From assembly GCF_024758705.1 (NCBI RefSeq), contig NZ_CP096971.1, forward strand, positions 992,001 through 1,056,000: a stretch of 64,000 nt of DNA. The letters run 5' to 3'. Made by a program: the position numbers and the translations under genes. How positions within the stretch are numbered: the first letter of the stretch is position 1; the number at the start of each line of letters is the position of its first letter. This DNA comes from Sphingomonas sp. SUN019. Its GTDB lineage: Bacteria > Pseudomonadota > Alphaproteobacteria > Sphingomonadales > Sphingomonadaceae. The notes under the pieces were generated by a model. That model did no database searches and was not told where the DNA came from. It was given only the letters and a program-made list of their open reading frames with translations. Shown here one piece after another: positions 23,203 through 32,963 of the stretch.

Positions 23203-24888
23203 ATGAAGCCTGTTCTTGCGCTGGTCGCGTTCCTCACCCCCCTCCCCGCCCTCGCACCCTCGTCAGTAAGTGCGCAGGCGCGAGCGCCTGGCGGGGGCAT
23301 CGTCACCTCCGCCGATCCGCGCGCGACCGAGGCGGGGCAGGCGATCCTGCGGCAGGGCGGGTCGGCATCCGACGCGGCGATCGCGATGATGCTGGCGCTC
23401 ACCGTGGTCGAGCCGCAATCGTCGGGCATCGGCGGCGGCGGGTTCCTGCTGCATCAGAGCGCGGGCGGAAAGCTGGAGACGATCGACGGGCGGGAGAAGG
23501 CCCCGGCGGGGGCGACGCCGCGGCGCTTCGTCGATGCCGCGGGCAAGCCGATCCCGTTCATCGAGGCGTTCCAGGGCGGGCGGGCGGTCGGCGTGCCGGG
23601 CAACATCAGGCTGGCCGCGCTGGCGTCGAAGAAATGGGGCAAGCTCCCGTGGAAGGCGCTGTTCCAGCCCGCGATCCGGCTGGCCGAGGGGGGCTTTGCG
23701 GTGACGCGTCCGATGGCGGAGGCGACAACGCGGGTGTCGCCGCTGTGGAAGAACTTCCCTGCGACCGCGGCGCAATATGGCAGCACGGGGCTGACGCAGG
23801 GAACGACTGTGAAGAACCCCGCGCTGGGAAAGCTGTTGCGCAAGGTGGCCAAGGATGGGCCGGACGCTTTCTACACCGGCGGCAATGCCAAGGCGCTGCT
23901 GGCGGCGGTGACGACGAGCAAGCTCAATCCCAGCGAGATGACCGCGGCCGACCTGACCGCCTATCAGGCGAAGGAGCGCGCGCCCGTTTGCGGCGAATAC
24001 CGCGGCTACCGTGTGTGCGGGATGAGGCCGCCGTCTTCGGGCGCGACGACGGTGCTGCAGATCCTGGGGATGCTGGAACGCTTCGACCTGAAGGCGCTGG
24101 GCAAGGATTCGCCCGTCGCATGGCATCTGATCGGCGAGGCGATGCAGCTCGCTTATGCCGACCGCGAGAAATATCTGGGCGACGCCGATTTCGTGTCGGT
24201 GCCGGTCGCGGGGCTAATCGACCGTGGCTATATCGGCAGCCGGTCGCGGCTGATCGCCGAGGAGAAGACGCTGTCGGCCTATGACGCGGGCACGCCGCCC
24301 GGCGCACCGCCGCGGACGGCGGCGGAGCAGCGCGAGGTGCCGGGGACGACGCACTTCATCGCGGTCGACCGGGCGGGCGACGTCGCGACGATGACCTCGA
24401 CGATCGAGGGGCCGTTCGGCAGCCAGCTGCTCGCCAACGGCTATGCGCTGAACAACGAACTGACCGACTTCACCTTCGCGCCGGAAAAGGATGGCGCGCC
24501 AGTCGCCAACCGCGTCGAGGGCGGGAAGCGGCCATTGTCGTCGATGGCGCCGACGATCGTGTACAAGGACGGGAAACCCGTTTTCACGGTCGGCGCGGCG
24601 GGCGGCAAGACGATCATCATGCAGGTGACGAAGGCGATCGTCGCACATCTCGACTGGGGACTGAACGCGCGCGATTCGATCGGCGAACCGTTGGTGTATT
24701 TCAACCGCGAGGGGCTGGTGCTGGAACAGGGCACGCGGCTGGAGGCGATGAAGCCGGCGCTGGAGAAACTGGGGCACAAGGTGTCGGTCGGGCGATTGCC
24801 GCTGAAGGCCAATGCGGCGGAACTGACCACGACCGGCTGGGTGGGCGCGGCCGATCCGCGTGGTGTGGGAACGGCGTTGAGCGAGTGA
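23203..24888 (+). CDS. ggt: Gamma-glutamyltransferase (periplasmic)
   Basis: Self-processing Ntn hydrolase (561 aa) that hydrolyses or transfers the gamma-glutamyl group of glutathione. A signal peptide covers about residues 1-25 (hydrophobic, ending SVSAQA). The processing site and nucleophile is Thr382 in PGTTHFIAVD. The substrate loop is RPLSSMAPTIV. Start chosen at the ATG that gives the signal peptide. Monocistronic between pyrD and a palindromic repeat. Confidence 0.93.
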   Translation: MKPVLALVAFLTPLPALAPSSVSAQARAPGGGIVTSADPRATEAGQAILRQGGSASDAAIAMMLALTVVEPQSSGIGGGGFLLHQSAGGKLETIDGREKAPAGATPRRFVDAAGKPIPFIEAFQGGRAVGVPGNIRLAALASKKWGKLPWKALFQPAIRLAEGGFAVTRPMAEATTRVSPLWKNFPATAAQYGSTGLTQGTTVKNPALGKLLRKVAKDGPDAFYTGGNAKALLAAVTTSKLNPSEMTAADLTAYQAKERAPVCGEYRGYRVCGMRPPSSGATTVLQILGMLERFDLKALGKDSPVAWHLIGEAMQLAYADREKYLGDADFVSVPVAGLIDRGYIGSRSRLIAEEKTLSAYDAGTPPGAPPRTAAEQREVPGTTHFIAVDRAGDVATMTSTIEGPFGSQLLANGYALNNELTDFTFAPEKDGAPVANRVEGGKRPLSSMAPTIVYKDGKPVFTVGAAGGKTIIMQVTKAIVAHLDWGLNARDSIGEPLVYFNREGLVLEQGTRLEAMKPALEKLGHKVSVGRLPLKANAAELTTTGWVGAADPRGVGTALSE

Positions 24889-24896
24889 CCAGAACC

Positions 24897-25008
24897 CGCT
24901 CATCCTGAGGAGCCATTGAGCTTGTCGAAATGGCGTCTCGAAGGGCACAATCCAGGCCGTCCTTCGAGACGAGGCTTCGACAAGCTCAGCCTCTCCCCAG
25001 GATGAGCG
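24897..25008. repeat. Family C palindromic repeat (ggt - acyl-CoA ligase)
   Basis: Outer arms CGCTCATCCTG and CAGGATGAGCG are perfect; inner parts include GAGCTTGTCGAAATGGCGTC facing GAGGCTTCGACAAGCTC and CCTTCGAGAC. It fills most of the gap between ggt and the next gene. Unrelated in sequence to the CCTCCCC-type elements. Confidence 0.8.
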
Positions 25009-25040
25009 GAATAAGAAGCAGGCGCGCTCAGGAGAGACCA

Positions 25041-26819
25041 ATGCGGACGCTCGAGAAATTTCCCAATCTGGTCACGATGTTCTTCGCGCGGGCGAAGGAG
25101 AAGGGTGACGCGCCGTTCCTGTGGGCGAAGCGCGGCGGGGCGTGGCAGCAGACGAGTTGGGCCGAGGCCGCGCGCCAGGTCGCAAGCCTCGCCACGGGGC
25201 TACGCGCGATCGGGCTGAACCCCGGCGACCGCGTGATGCTGGTCAGCGAAAACCGCCCGGAATGGTGCATCAGCGATCTGGCGATCATGGCGGCAGGGTG
25301 CGTGACCGTCCCCGCTTATACGACGAACACCGAGCGCGATCACGCGCACATCATCGAAAACAGCGGCGCGCGCGCGGTGATCGTGTCGACGCAAAAACTG
25401 GCGACCACTTTGCTGCCCGCGGTCGTGCGCTCGACCCACGCGCAGATGGTGATCGGAATCGAGACGATCCGCACGCCTAATTCGATCGATTGCCACGGCT
25501 GGCACAAACTGATCGCGGATCATCCCGCCGAGCCGGCGACGATCGATTCTAGCGCCAAGCGCACCGACCTGGCCTGCATCATCTACACCAGCGGCACCGG
25601 CGGCTCCCCGCGCGGCGTGATGCAGCACCACGGCGCGATCCTGCATAATGTCGCGGGCTGCGCGGCGGTGATCGCCGAGGACATCGGCTGGGACGACGAG
25701 GTGTTCCTGTCGTTCCTGCCGCTGTCGCACGCCTACGAACATACCGGCGGCCAGTTCGTCCCGATCGGGCTGGGTGCGCAAATCTATTACGCCGAGGGAC
25801 TGGAGAAACTGGCCGCGAACATCGAGGAAGTGCGCCCGTCGATCATGTTCGTCGTGCCGCGGCTGTTCGAGGTGCTGCGCCAGCGGATCAGCAAGGCGAT
25901 CGAGAAGCAGGGCGGGCTGCCCAAACGGTTGCTCGGCATGGCGCTGGATGTCGGAGCAAAGCGCAGCGCCGGGCAGATGGGGCTGTTCGATCGGCCGCGC
26001 GGGCTGATTGTCGACGCGTTGTTCAAGCGCAAGATCGCGAAGAAGTTCGGCGGCCGGATGAAGGCGATGATCGCAGGCGGCGCGCCGCTGAACCCAGAGG
26101 TCGGTCTGTTCTTCGAATCGCTCGGCATCCTGTTGTTGCAGGGATACGGCCAGACCGAAGCGGCTCCGGTGATTTCATGCAACCGGCCGAAGACCGGCGT
26201 GAAGATGGATACCGTCGGGCCGCCGCTGCCCGATACCGAGGTGAAGATCGCGGCGGACGGCGAAATCCTGGTGCGCGGCGAACTGGTGATGCACGGTTAC
26301 TGGCGCAACGAGGCGGAGACTGCACGCGTGCTGCAGGACGGCTGGCTGCACACCGGCGACATCGGCGAGATCGACGCGGCCGGGCGGATCAGGATCACCG
26401 ACCGCAAGAAAGACCTGATAATCAACGACAAGGGCGACAATGTCGCGCCGCAGAAGGTCGAGGGTATGCTGACCCTCCAGAACGAGATCGTGCAGGCGAT
26501 GATCGCGGGCGACCGCAAGCCGTATATGGTCGCGGTGATCGTGCCCGATCCCGAATGGACCCAGGAATGGTGCGCCGCGAACGGATCGAAATGCGACTTC
26601 GCCACGCTGGCGGACAACCCCGCCTATCGCGCCGCGATCAGCGCGGCGGTGGAGCGCACGAACAAGGATCTGTCGGTGATCGAACGCGTACGGCGCTTCA
26701 TCCTGGCCGATGCGCCGTTTGGAATCGAGAACGAGCAACTGACGCCGAGCCTGAAGATCCGGCGGCATGTGCTGAAGCAGGTATATGGGGAGCGGCTGGA
26801 CGGACTGTACAAGAGCTAG
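25041..26819 (+). CDS. AMP-binding long-chain acyl-CoA synthetase
   Basis: ANL-superfamily ligase (592 aa) that activates fatty acids to acyl-CoA through acyl-adenylates. The P-loop-like motif YTSGTGGSPRG near residue 180 has Gly where Thr is usual. Further motifs are GYGQTEAAPVIS, the hinge region GDIGEIDAAGRIRITDRKKDLI, and a C-terminal Lys region (TPSLKIRR). Upstream codons belong to the family C repeat, so the ATG after AGGAGAGACC was chosen. Substrate chain length is uncertain. Confidence 0.9.
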   Translation: MRTLEKFPNLVTMFFARAKEKGDAPFLWAKRGGAWQQTSWAEAARQVASLATGLRAIGLNPGDRVMLVSENRPEWCISDLAIMAAGCVTVPAYTTNTERDHAHIIENSGARAVIVSTQKLATTLLPAVVRSTHAQMVIGIETIRTPNSIDCHGWHKLIADHPAEPATIDSSAKRTDLACIIYTSGTGGSPRGVMQHHGAILHNVAGCAAVIAEDIGWDDEVFLSFLPLSHAYEHTGGQFVPIGLGAQIYYAEGLEKLAANIEEVRPSIMFVVPRLFEVLRQRISKAIEKQGGLPKRLLGMALDVGAKRSAGQMGLFDRPRGLIVDALFKRKIAKKFGGRMKAMIAGGAPLNPEVGLFFESLGILLLQGYGQTEAAPVISCNRPKTGVKMDTVGPPLPDTEVKIAADGEILVRGELVMHGYWRNEAETARVLQDGWLHTGDIGEIDAAGRIRITDRKKDLIINDKGDNVAPQKVEGMLTLQNEIVQAMIAGDRKPYMVAVIVPDPEWTQEWCAANGSKCDFATLADNPAYRAAISAAVERTNKDLSVIERVRRFILADAPFGIENEQLTPSLKIRRHVLKQVYGERLDGLYKS

Positions 26820-26830
26820 CCCGGCCCGCC

Positions 26831-27460
26831 CTAACGCGGAAAGAACAACGTCCGTTCGTCTAGATGGCCGATCGTCAGCGACAGGCCATGATCGACATGG
26901 ATCGGGACGCCCGCCGCACGTAGCCGATCGCAGAACAGCGAGTCTTCGCCGACGAACGTGCCGTCGGCCAGCGAATGCGTCTCGAACAGCGGATATGGCG
27001 CATCGCCCAGCGCCGCGATGATCGCCGGCACATCCATCAGCACGAAGCCGAAGCCGATCCGGTCGACCTCCTCGATCGCATCCGCGCGCGCTTTTTCGGG
27101 TGTGGTGTTGACCAGCGACCAGCCGTTTCCGTCGCGCCTTACCGCAGAAGGCACGACCTGTTCGGTGCGACGACGGTAATTCGCCCCCACCATCGGCAAG
27201 TCATGCCCGAGCAGCCGGAGCAGGGATTGCGGTGCAAAGGTGTGATCCGAATCGAGCCACAGGATCTTGTCAGCGCCCCAGTCGCGCGACCACTCGAACA
27301 GCCGGGTGCGCGACTGAACGAGGATCGAGCTGCGCGCGATCAGCGTCTCCAGTTCGATTCCCGTGCCCAGCGTCAACGTCGTTGCGATCATCCGCGCCAG
27401 CGAGAAGGTGAAGTCCGCCTTCGTATCGCCGTGGCACGGGATGCATAGCGCGACCTTCAC
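26831..27460 (-). CDS. Glycosyltransferase-like protein of GT-A type
   Basis: 209 aa. It begins MKVALCIPCHGDTKADF, a nucleotide-sugar-binding start. ILWLDSDHTF (about 67-76) carries a DxD-like motif, and ANYRRRTEQ and GEDSLFCDR resemble later parts of small GT-A enzymes. No membrane segment. The substrate is unknown. The ATG overlaps the stop of the M16 protease gene as ATGA, so it is the second gene of a two-gene operon with it. The functional link is unclear. Confidence 0.6.
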   Translation of the reverse strand: MKVALCIPCHGDTKADFTFSLARMIATTLTLGTGIELETLIARSSILVQSRTRLFEWSRDWGADKILWLDSDHTFAPQSLLRLLGHDLPMVGANYRRRTEQVVPSAVRRDGNGWSLVNTTPEKARADAIEEVDRIGFGFVLMDVPAIIAALGDAPYPLFETHSLADGTFVGEDSLFCDRLRAAGVPIHVDHGLSLTIGHLDERTLFFPR

Positions 27461-30387
27461 CGTTTCGCCACGCCGTCCGCCGTGCCCGCAGGCGCGGTTT
27501 TCGGGATCACCGCCATCGTCCAGTCTTTCGTCGGCTGCAGATATTTCGCAGCCGTAGCTTGCAGCGATTGCGGGGTGATGGTGACATAATCGGTGACGAG
27601 CGTCTTCACGTTCGCCAGCCGGTTCGCGTCATAGGTGCCGCCGGAGGTCTGCATCAGCCAGAACTGGTTGCCAGTGGAGGCGCGTTCCAGAAAGCGCATC
27701 TGCGGGTCGATCGCGCGTTTCAGTTCGTCGGCGTCGACCGGCGTCGCGACCAGTTGCGCGGCGATTTCGCGGCTCAGCTTGAAGAACAAATCGACGTTGG
27801 CGGGGGCGACCTGACCCACCGCGATCAGGCGGCCGCCGCCTGCCAAACCGACCGGCCACTGGCTCGCCGCGCTGGGGCTGTAGCTGGCGCCCGCGACCGA
27901 GCGCAGCCGGTCGAACAGGCGATCGGCGAAGATCGCGGCGAGGATGTCGAGCCGGCGGCTTTCCGCGATGTCGGCGGAGCCGCCCGCGGTCGGCCAGGCG
28001 ATCACTGCCGCGGCCTGCGTATCCGCGCCGTTGTGCGTGCGCACCAGCGGGGTCGCATTGTGATCGGGGAAGCGCACCGGGACCAACGCTGTCGCGGGCT
28101 TGCGGGGTTTCAGCGCGCCGAAGGTCTTCGCGACTGCCGCCACCGCTTCTTCAGGCTTCACGTCGCCGAAGACGTCGACCTCGATCTGGCCCGTCGCCAG
28201 CAACGGCTCCCAGAACTTGCGGAAGTCCTTTGGAGTCAGGGCTGCGACCTGTTCCTGCTTCGGCATTCCGAACCGGGGGTCGCCGCCGCGCAACAGATTG
28301 TCGAGATCGCGCGAAATCACGCCATCGGGCGAGCTTTCCAGCCCGGCATAACCCGACAACATCAGCGCACGCGCGCGCGCCACGGGGGCAGGATCCCAGC
28401 CCGGCGCGGCGAGCTTCGTCGCCATCAGGCGGAGGTTGTCGGCATAGTCGCCCGGCGTCGTCTGCGCGCTGAGGGTGAAGGCGTCGTCGGCGATGTCGAA
28501 GTCCAGCCCCATGCGCCGTCCGGCGGTCAGCGTGTCGAGATCGCCCTGCCCTAGCTTGCCGATGCCGCCCGCGACGAGCGCGATGTCACCGGCCCAGGCT
28601 GGGGTCGGCTTGTTCGCGGGCAGGCCCGCATATCCATTGCCGAAACGTACGCGCAGATAGACGCGGCCGGTTTCCGACGCATTGGCGTACATCAGCATCC
28701 GCACGCCGTTGGAGAAGACGATTTTTTCCATCCCCGGATCGGCGACCGTTTCGCGCGTCGTCACCGTGCCGGGCTTGCCGAGCGACGGGAGCTTGTCGAA
28801 ATTGACTTCGGCCTGTTGCGCACGCTTGCCCGCCAGACCCTTCACGTCGGCCTCCAGTGCGGCGGCGAGTTTTGCGGTCGCGCCAGGATCGGCGACGCGG
28901 GTGTTGAGCAGCGCCCGCGTCGCGTCGCCCTTGAACACGCGATTGGTCGATTCGAGCACCGCGGCGGGGGTGAACAGGTTCTTCTGCTTCGCGCCGAGGA
29001 AGATGTTGTAGCTCTCCTGCGGCCCGGCGACGGTTTCGCGGATGTCGAGCGCGCCGACCATGTCCTCGGTCTGCTTCGTCCCCGCCTCGACCCGCGCGGT
29101 CGCGACGTCGTTCTTCATCGCGGAATCGTATTCGACCAATTCTCGGTCGATCTCGGCTTGTGTCGGGGCGGTCGCCATCGCGTCGGCGATCACCGCGCGG
29201 ACGTCCTTCAACGCGGCCTCCCAATCGTCGCCGATCGGGAGGATGGCGGTAAAGGTGCCGTTCGCCGAGCGCGATACGTCGTCGAGGCTGACGCTCGCTT
29301 GCAGGAAGCTGCCGCCGGCACGCGCGCGGGTTTCGAGGCGGCGGTTGATGACGCGGACCGCGATGAAATCGACCATTCGCTTCTGGTTGAAGTCGATCGT
29401 GTCGTCGCGGTACGTCCACGGGCGGACGACGGCCTGGATGACGAGCGGCTGGATCGCGGGTTCGACGATCGTCGCGGTGGTCGGCGCCTTCGGATCGGGC
29501 TTGCCGAAATCGGAATCGGCCGGGTTAGGCCCCTTCCCCGCCCAGCCGCCAAGATGCTTCACCACCAGATCGGCGGCGACCGCGGGATCGATGTCGCCCG
29601 AGATGACGACGACCGTGCGCGCGGGGCGATACCATTTGTCGTGGAACGCCTTCACGCTTTCCGGCGTGGCGGCCTCCAGCATCTTGATCGTGCCGATCGG
29701 CGAGCGGTCGGCGAGCGGCTGACCCGCGAAAAACAAGGCGTTGCGCGCGTCATATAGCCGCACCTGCGGGCCGGGGGCTTCGCGCTGTTCGGCGAGCACG
29801 GCGGGGCGTTCGGCGGTGAGGCCGGCGGTGTTGATGCCGGGTTCCTCCATCATGCCAGAGAAGATCTTCAAGCTCTCGTCCAGCTTCGCCTCGGTCGCGC
29901 CGGGCAGGTCGAGTTTATAAACCGTCTGCGTCGGGGTGGTCTGCGCGTTCGAATCCGATCCGAAAGTCGCGCCAAAGCGCTGCCAGACGCGCTTCGCCTC
30001 GCCATCGGGCACGTATTTCGATCCGCGGAACGACAGATGTTCGATCAGATGCGCATAGCCGCGCTGATCGTCGGTCTCGTTCAGCGACCCGGCGTCGATC
30101 CGCACGCGCACCGCGACCTGCCCCGGCGGCACGCCGTTGCGGCGGATCGCATAGCGCAGGCCGTTCGGCAGCGTGCCGAAGTTCCACGCCGGATCGGGCG
30201 GAATGTCCGACCCCTTGAACAGCCACGGCGACGTGTCGACCTTGATCGGCGTGGGGGTCGCCGCGGGGGCCGGGGCGGCAGCGGGCGGGCGCGCGGGCTT
30301 GCGCTGTGCCAGAGCGGGAAGCGCGACCGTCGTGAGGAGGAGCGCAAGGACGAGCGGCTTCGAGAGCGCGCGCTTGGGGAACGTCAT
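27457..30387 (-). CDS. M16-family zinc metallopeptidase (insulinase/pitrilysin-like), exported
   Basis: 976 aa with a signal peptide (about 1-27, ending ALPALAQ) and a proline/alanine-rich linker to residue 50. The first M16 domain has the inverted zinc motif HLIEH (His113, Glu116, His117). At least two M16_C domains follow, and a second M16-like half lacks the motif, as in pitrilysin-type fusions. It is probably periplasmic. The start was placed at the ATG that opens the signal peptide. Coupled to the GT-like gene downstream. Confidence 0.92.
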   Translation of the reverse strand: MTFPKRALSKPLVLALLLTTVALPALAQRKPARPPAAAPAPAATPTPIKVDTSPWLFKGSDIPPDPAWNFGTLPNGLRYAIRRNGVPPGQVAVRVRIDAGSLNETDDQRGYAHLIEHLSFRGSKYVPDGEAKRVWQRFGATFGSDSNAQTTPTQTVYKLDLPGATEAKLDESLKIFSGMMEEPGINTAGLTAERPAVLAEQREAPGPQVRLYDARNALFFAGQPLADRSPIGTIKMLEAATPESVKAFHDKWYRPARTVVVISGDIDPAVAADLVVKHLGGWAGKGPNPADSDFGKPDPKAPTTATIVEPAIQPLVIQAVVRPWTYRDDTIDFNQKRMVDFIAVRVINRRLETRARAGGSFLQASVSLDDVSRSANGTFTAILPIGDDWEAALKDVRAVIADAMATAPTQAEIDRELVEYDSAMKNDVATARVEAGTKQTEDMVGALDIRETVAGPQESYNIFLGAKQKNLFTPAAVLESTNRVFKGDATRALLNTRVADPGATAKLAAALEADVKGLAGKRAQQAEVNFDKLPSLGKPGTVTTRETVADPGMEKIVFSNGVRMLMYANASETGRVYLRVRFGNGYAGLPANKPTPAWAGDIALVAGGIGKLGQGDLDTLTAGRRMGLDFDIADDAFTLSAQTTPGDYADNLRLMATKLAAPGWDPAPVARARALMLSGYAGLESSPDGVISRDLDNLLRGGDPRFGMPKQEQVAALTPKDFRKFWEPLLATGQIEVDVFGDVKPEEAVAAVAKTFGALKPRKPATALVPVRFPDHNATPLVRTHNGADTQAAAVIAWPTAGGSADIAESRRLDILAAIFADRLFDRLRSVAGASYSPSAASQWPVGLAGGGRLIAVGQVAPANVDLFFKLSREIAAQLVATPVDADELKRAIDPQMRFLERASTGNQFWLMQTSGGTYDANRLANVKTLVTDYVTITPQSLQATAAKYLQPTKDWTMAVIPKTAPAGTADGVAKR

Positions 30388-30524
30388 GCGCCCTTTGTAG
30401 CGACGCCGGTCCCGGCCCGCCACCATGCCGATGTATCTTTCGATTTCCGCATCATCGCCACTTTTTGGACCCGAATCGCGGGTAACCGGACCAAGCGGCG
30501 CTTGTGGTTTCGCAGGCGCACATC

Positions 30525-31442
30525 ATGTCACACGCGCAGACCGCGAACGATGCGGCGGCGAAGAAGCGGACGAGAACCGTGAGCACCGACAGCAAGCAAG
30601 CCAGCGCGGCACTATGGCAGGATCGCGACGTTCAGGCGCGCGCCGATCCGGTGATGGTGCCCGATCTGAACGTCATATCGGGCGCGCCGGTCAGCGGCGT
30701 GGCGATGGCGCCGGAGAAGGGCCGCCCGTTCATCATCCGGTTCGGCAAGCATCTGCGCGGGCTGTTCGATCGGCTGATCGCGTCGTCTTCGCTGGTGTCG
30801 AACGAACCGGTGCTCGACATGCGCGACTTCGCCTGGACCCAAGTGTTGCGCGACAATTGGCAGGCGATCCGCGACGAGGCGCTGGCGGTGGCGCTGCGCG
30901 GCAATGCCGCCCCCAGCCTGTCGACGATCTCGCCCGATCACCGGTCGATCGCGGAGGTCGACAAATGGCGGTCGTTCTTCCTGTGGGGATATGGTTTTCC
31001 GATCGAGGACAATCTGGCGCGCTGCCCGCGGACGCAGGCCGTGGTCGAGCAGATCCCGGGGCTGAACAGCGCGTTCTTTTCGATCCTGGCGCCGGGCACG
31101 CACATCCCGCAGCATCGCGGCGTGACAAAGGGGCTGATCACCTGCCACCTGGGCCTGATCGTGCCGCGCGACGGCGACGTTCGGATGCGCGTCCACGACC
31201 GCATCGTGCGCTGGGCCGAGGGCGAGACATTGGTGTTCGACGACACGTACCAGCATGAGGTGTGGAACGACACGAGCGGCACGCGGGTCGTGCTGCTGGT
31301 CCAGTTCGAGCGGCCGTTGCGCAATCCGGGCAAATGGTTCGCCGATTTCTTCCTTGGTTTCGTGCGGCGATCGGCGTTCGTGCAGGAGGCCCGGGCGAAC
31401 ATCTCGAGCTGGAATGCGGCGGTGAAGCAGATGGATGTCTGA
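30525..31442 (+). CDS. Aspartyl/asparaginyl beta-hydroxylase-family Fe(II)/2-oxoglutarate dioxygenase
   Basis: 305 aa. The double-stranded beta-helix core carries IPQHRGVTKG (iron ligand His and 2OG-contact region) and FDDTYQHEVWN (second His). The arrangement is that of AspH and LpxO, which hydroxylate Asp/Asn side chains or lipid A acyl chains. A polar N-terminal tail of about 45 residues has no membrane segment. The substrate here is unknown. The ATG at 30525 is preferred over an upstream in-frame GTG. Confidence 0.82.
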   Translation: MSHAQTANDAAAKKRTRTVSTDSKQASAALWQDRDVQARADPVMVPDLNVISGAPVSGVAMAPEKGRPFIIRFGKHLRGLFDRLIASSSLVSNEPVLDMRDFAWTQVLRDNWQAIRDEALAVALRGNAAPSLSTISPDHRSIAEVDKWRSFFLWGYGFPIEDNLARCPRTQAVVEQIPGLNSAFFSILAPGTHIPQHRGVTKGLITCHLGLIVPRDGDVRMRVHDRIVRWAEGETLVFDDTYQHEVWNDTSGTRVVLLVQFERPLRNPGKWFADFFLGFVRRSAFVQEARANISSWNAAVKQMDV

Positions 31443-31465
31443 GCGTTTGATCGGCTCACACCGAT

Positions 31466-31551
31466 AGACGGCGCCAGCCCGCTCCCCCGCCCCGCCTCCC
31501 ACAGAGTATCCTGAATGGGAGGCGGGGCGGGGGAGCGGGCTCGCACCGTCT
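31466..31551. repeat. Near-perfect 36-bp inverted repeat downstream of the hydroxylase gene
   Basis: Arms at 31466-31501 and 31516-31551 pair with two mismatches around a 14-base loop. The inner stem is built on CCGCTCCCCCGCCCCGCCTC. No T tract follows, so it is not a classic terminator, though the RNA hairpin would be very stable. It lies between the hydroxylase stop and nfu. Confidence 0.85.
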
Positions 31552-31648
31552 CGGTTCGGCCTTGGCCGAACCGCAAACAAACACGCGGAAAGGATTCGTT
31601 TCCGCCCGCCAGCTTGATCGTGGCCCTCTAGCGGGCCACATGACGCGT

Positions 31649-32221
31649 ATGTTGATCGAAACCGAAACCACGCCGAATCCGGCCACGCTGAAATTCCTGC
31701 CCGGCCGCACCGTCATGGACGGCGGCACTCGCGATTTCGCGACGCCCGAGGAAGCGGAGGCGAGTCCGCTGGCCAACGCGCTGTTCAGCCTGGGTGATGT
31801 GACAGGCGTGTTCTTCGGGCGCGATTTCGTTTCGGTGACGGCCGGGCCGGGGTCCGAATGGCGCGACCTGAAGCCTGACGTGCTCGCGATCCTGATGGAC
31901 CATTTCACCGCGCAGATGCCGCTGTTCAACGGCCCCAGCGCCGATTTCAGCGTGGCTGCCGACGAACCGATCCCGACGGACGACCCGGCGGACGCCGAGA
32001 TCGTCGCGCAAATCCGCGAACTGATCGAGACGCGCGTGCGCCCGGCGGTGGCGAACGACGGCGGCGACATCGTCTATCGCGGATTCGAGCGGGGCAAGGT
32101 GTTCCTGCAATTGCAAGGGGCCTGTTCGGGATGCCCGTCATCCAGCGCGACGCTGAAGAACGGGATCGAACAGCTGCTGAAATATTATGTGCCCGAAGTG
32201 ACCGAGGTCCGCGCGGTCTAA
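31649..32221 (+). CDS. nfuA: NfuA/NFU1-type iron-sulfur carrier
   Basis: 190 aa with an N-terminal Nfu domain (starting MLIETETTPNPATLKFLPG) and a C-terminal NifU domain with the cluster-binding CxxC in GACSGCPSSS. It delivers 4Fe-4S clusters to client enzymes and would act after the Suf machinery encoded nearby. Of three in-frame ATGs, the one that starts right at the family's N-terminus was chosen; one three codons upstream is also possible. Confidence 0.93.
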   Translation: MLIETETTPNPATLKFLPGRTVMDGGTRDFATPEEAEASPLANALFSLGDVTGVFFGRDFVSVTAGPGSEWRDLKPDVLAILMDHFTAQMPLFNGPSADFSVAADEPIPTDDPADAEIVAQIRELIETRVRPAVANDGGDIVYRGFERGKVFLQLQGACSGCPSSSATLKNGIEQLLKYYVPEVTEVRAV

Positions 32222-32258
32222 CCCGCGCTTTTCCCGAAAATCCCAGAAAGCCAGTACG

Positions 32259-32852
32259 ATGACGAAGCCCCTCGACGCGGCCGCGCTCGACCAGTTGTTC
32301 CGCACCGCGCGCACCGCGAACGGCTATACCGATCAGCCGGTCGGCGAGGATGAATTGCGCGCGATCTGGGATCTGATGAAGATGGGTCCGACCAGCGCCA
32401 ATCAGCTTCCCGCGCGGATGGTCTGGTGCGTTTCGCAGGAGGCGAAGGACCGGCTGGCCGACTGCGCCAGCGCGACCAATGCCGACAAGGTGCGCAAGGC
32501 CGCGGTGTCGGTGGTGATCGGCATGGATAACAATTTTCACGAACATCTGCCCGAGTTGTTCCCGCATGCCGACGCAAAGAGCTGGTTCGACGGCAACGAA
32601 GCGCTGCGCCGCGAAAGCGCCTTCCGCAATTCGTCGCTGCAGGGCGCGTATTTCATCATGGCGGCGCGCGCGCTGGGCCTCGACACCGGCCCGATGAGCG
32701 GGTTCGACGCGGACAAGGTGAATGCGGCATTCTTCGCCGATACGCCCGCGGTGAAGGTGAACTTCATCTCGACGCTGGGTCACCTCGATCCCGCGACGAT
32801 CTTCGAGCGTAGCCCGCGTCCCGCATTCGAGAAGTTTAACCGGATTGCATAG
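32259..32852 (+). CDS. Nitroreductase-family protein, RutE/malonic semialdehyde reductase-like
   Basis: 197 aa FMN-dependent NAD(P)H reductase. Motifs include MKMGPTSANQLPAR (FMN phosphate region), SLQGAYFIMAARALGLDTGPMSGF, and FISTLGHLDP near the end. The closest family recognised is the RutE/HadB subgroup, which reduces malonic semialdehyde to 3-hydroxypropionate in uracil breakdown. No other rut genes are here, so the in vivo substrate is uncertain. Confidence 0.82.
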   Translation: MTKPLDAAALDQLFRTARTANGYTDQPVGEDELRAIWDLMKMGPTSANQLPARMVWCVSQEAKDRLADCASATNADKVRKAAVSVVIGMDNNFHEHLPELFPHADAKSWFDGNEALRRESAFRNSSLQGAYFIMAARALGLDTGPMSGFDADKVNAAFFADTPAVKVNFISTLGHLDPATIFERSPRPAFEKFNRIA

Positions 32853-32960
32853 CTCTCGCCCTCTCCCCTCCGGGGAGAGGGCCGGGGAGAGGGGCAGTGC
32901 GGACAGGTTGGTGATCACGCCCCTCTCCCCTACCCTCTCCCCAAAAGGGGAGAGGGAGAA
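32853..32960. repeat. CTCTCCCC-type palindromic repeat (nitroreductase - tsaB)
   Basis: Facing arms CCCTCTCCCCTCCGGGGAGA and CCCTCTCCCCAAAAGGGGAG, plus inner GGGGAGAGGGGCAG / CGCCCCTCTCCCC. It spans the gap up to the tsaB start, and its last purine-rich stretch (GGGAGAAGAA) serves as the tsaB Shine-Dalgarno. It is similar in design to family A but a different sequence family. Confidence 0.75.
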
Positions 32961-32963
32961 GAA

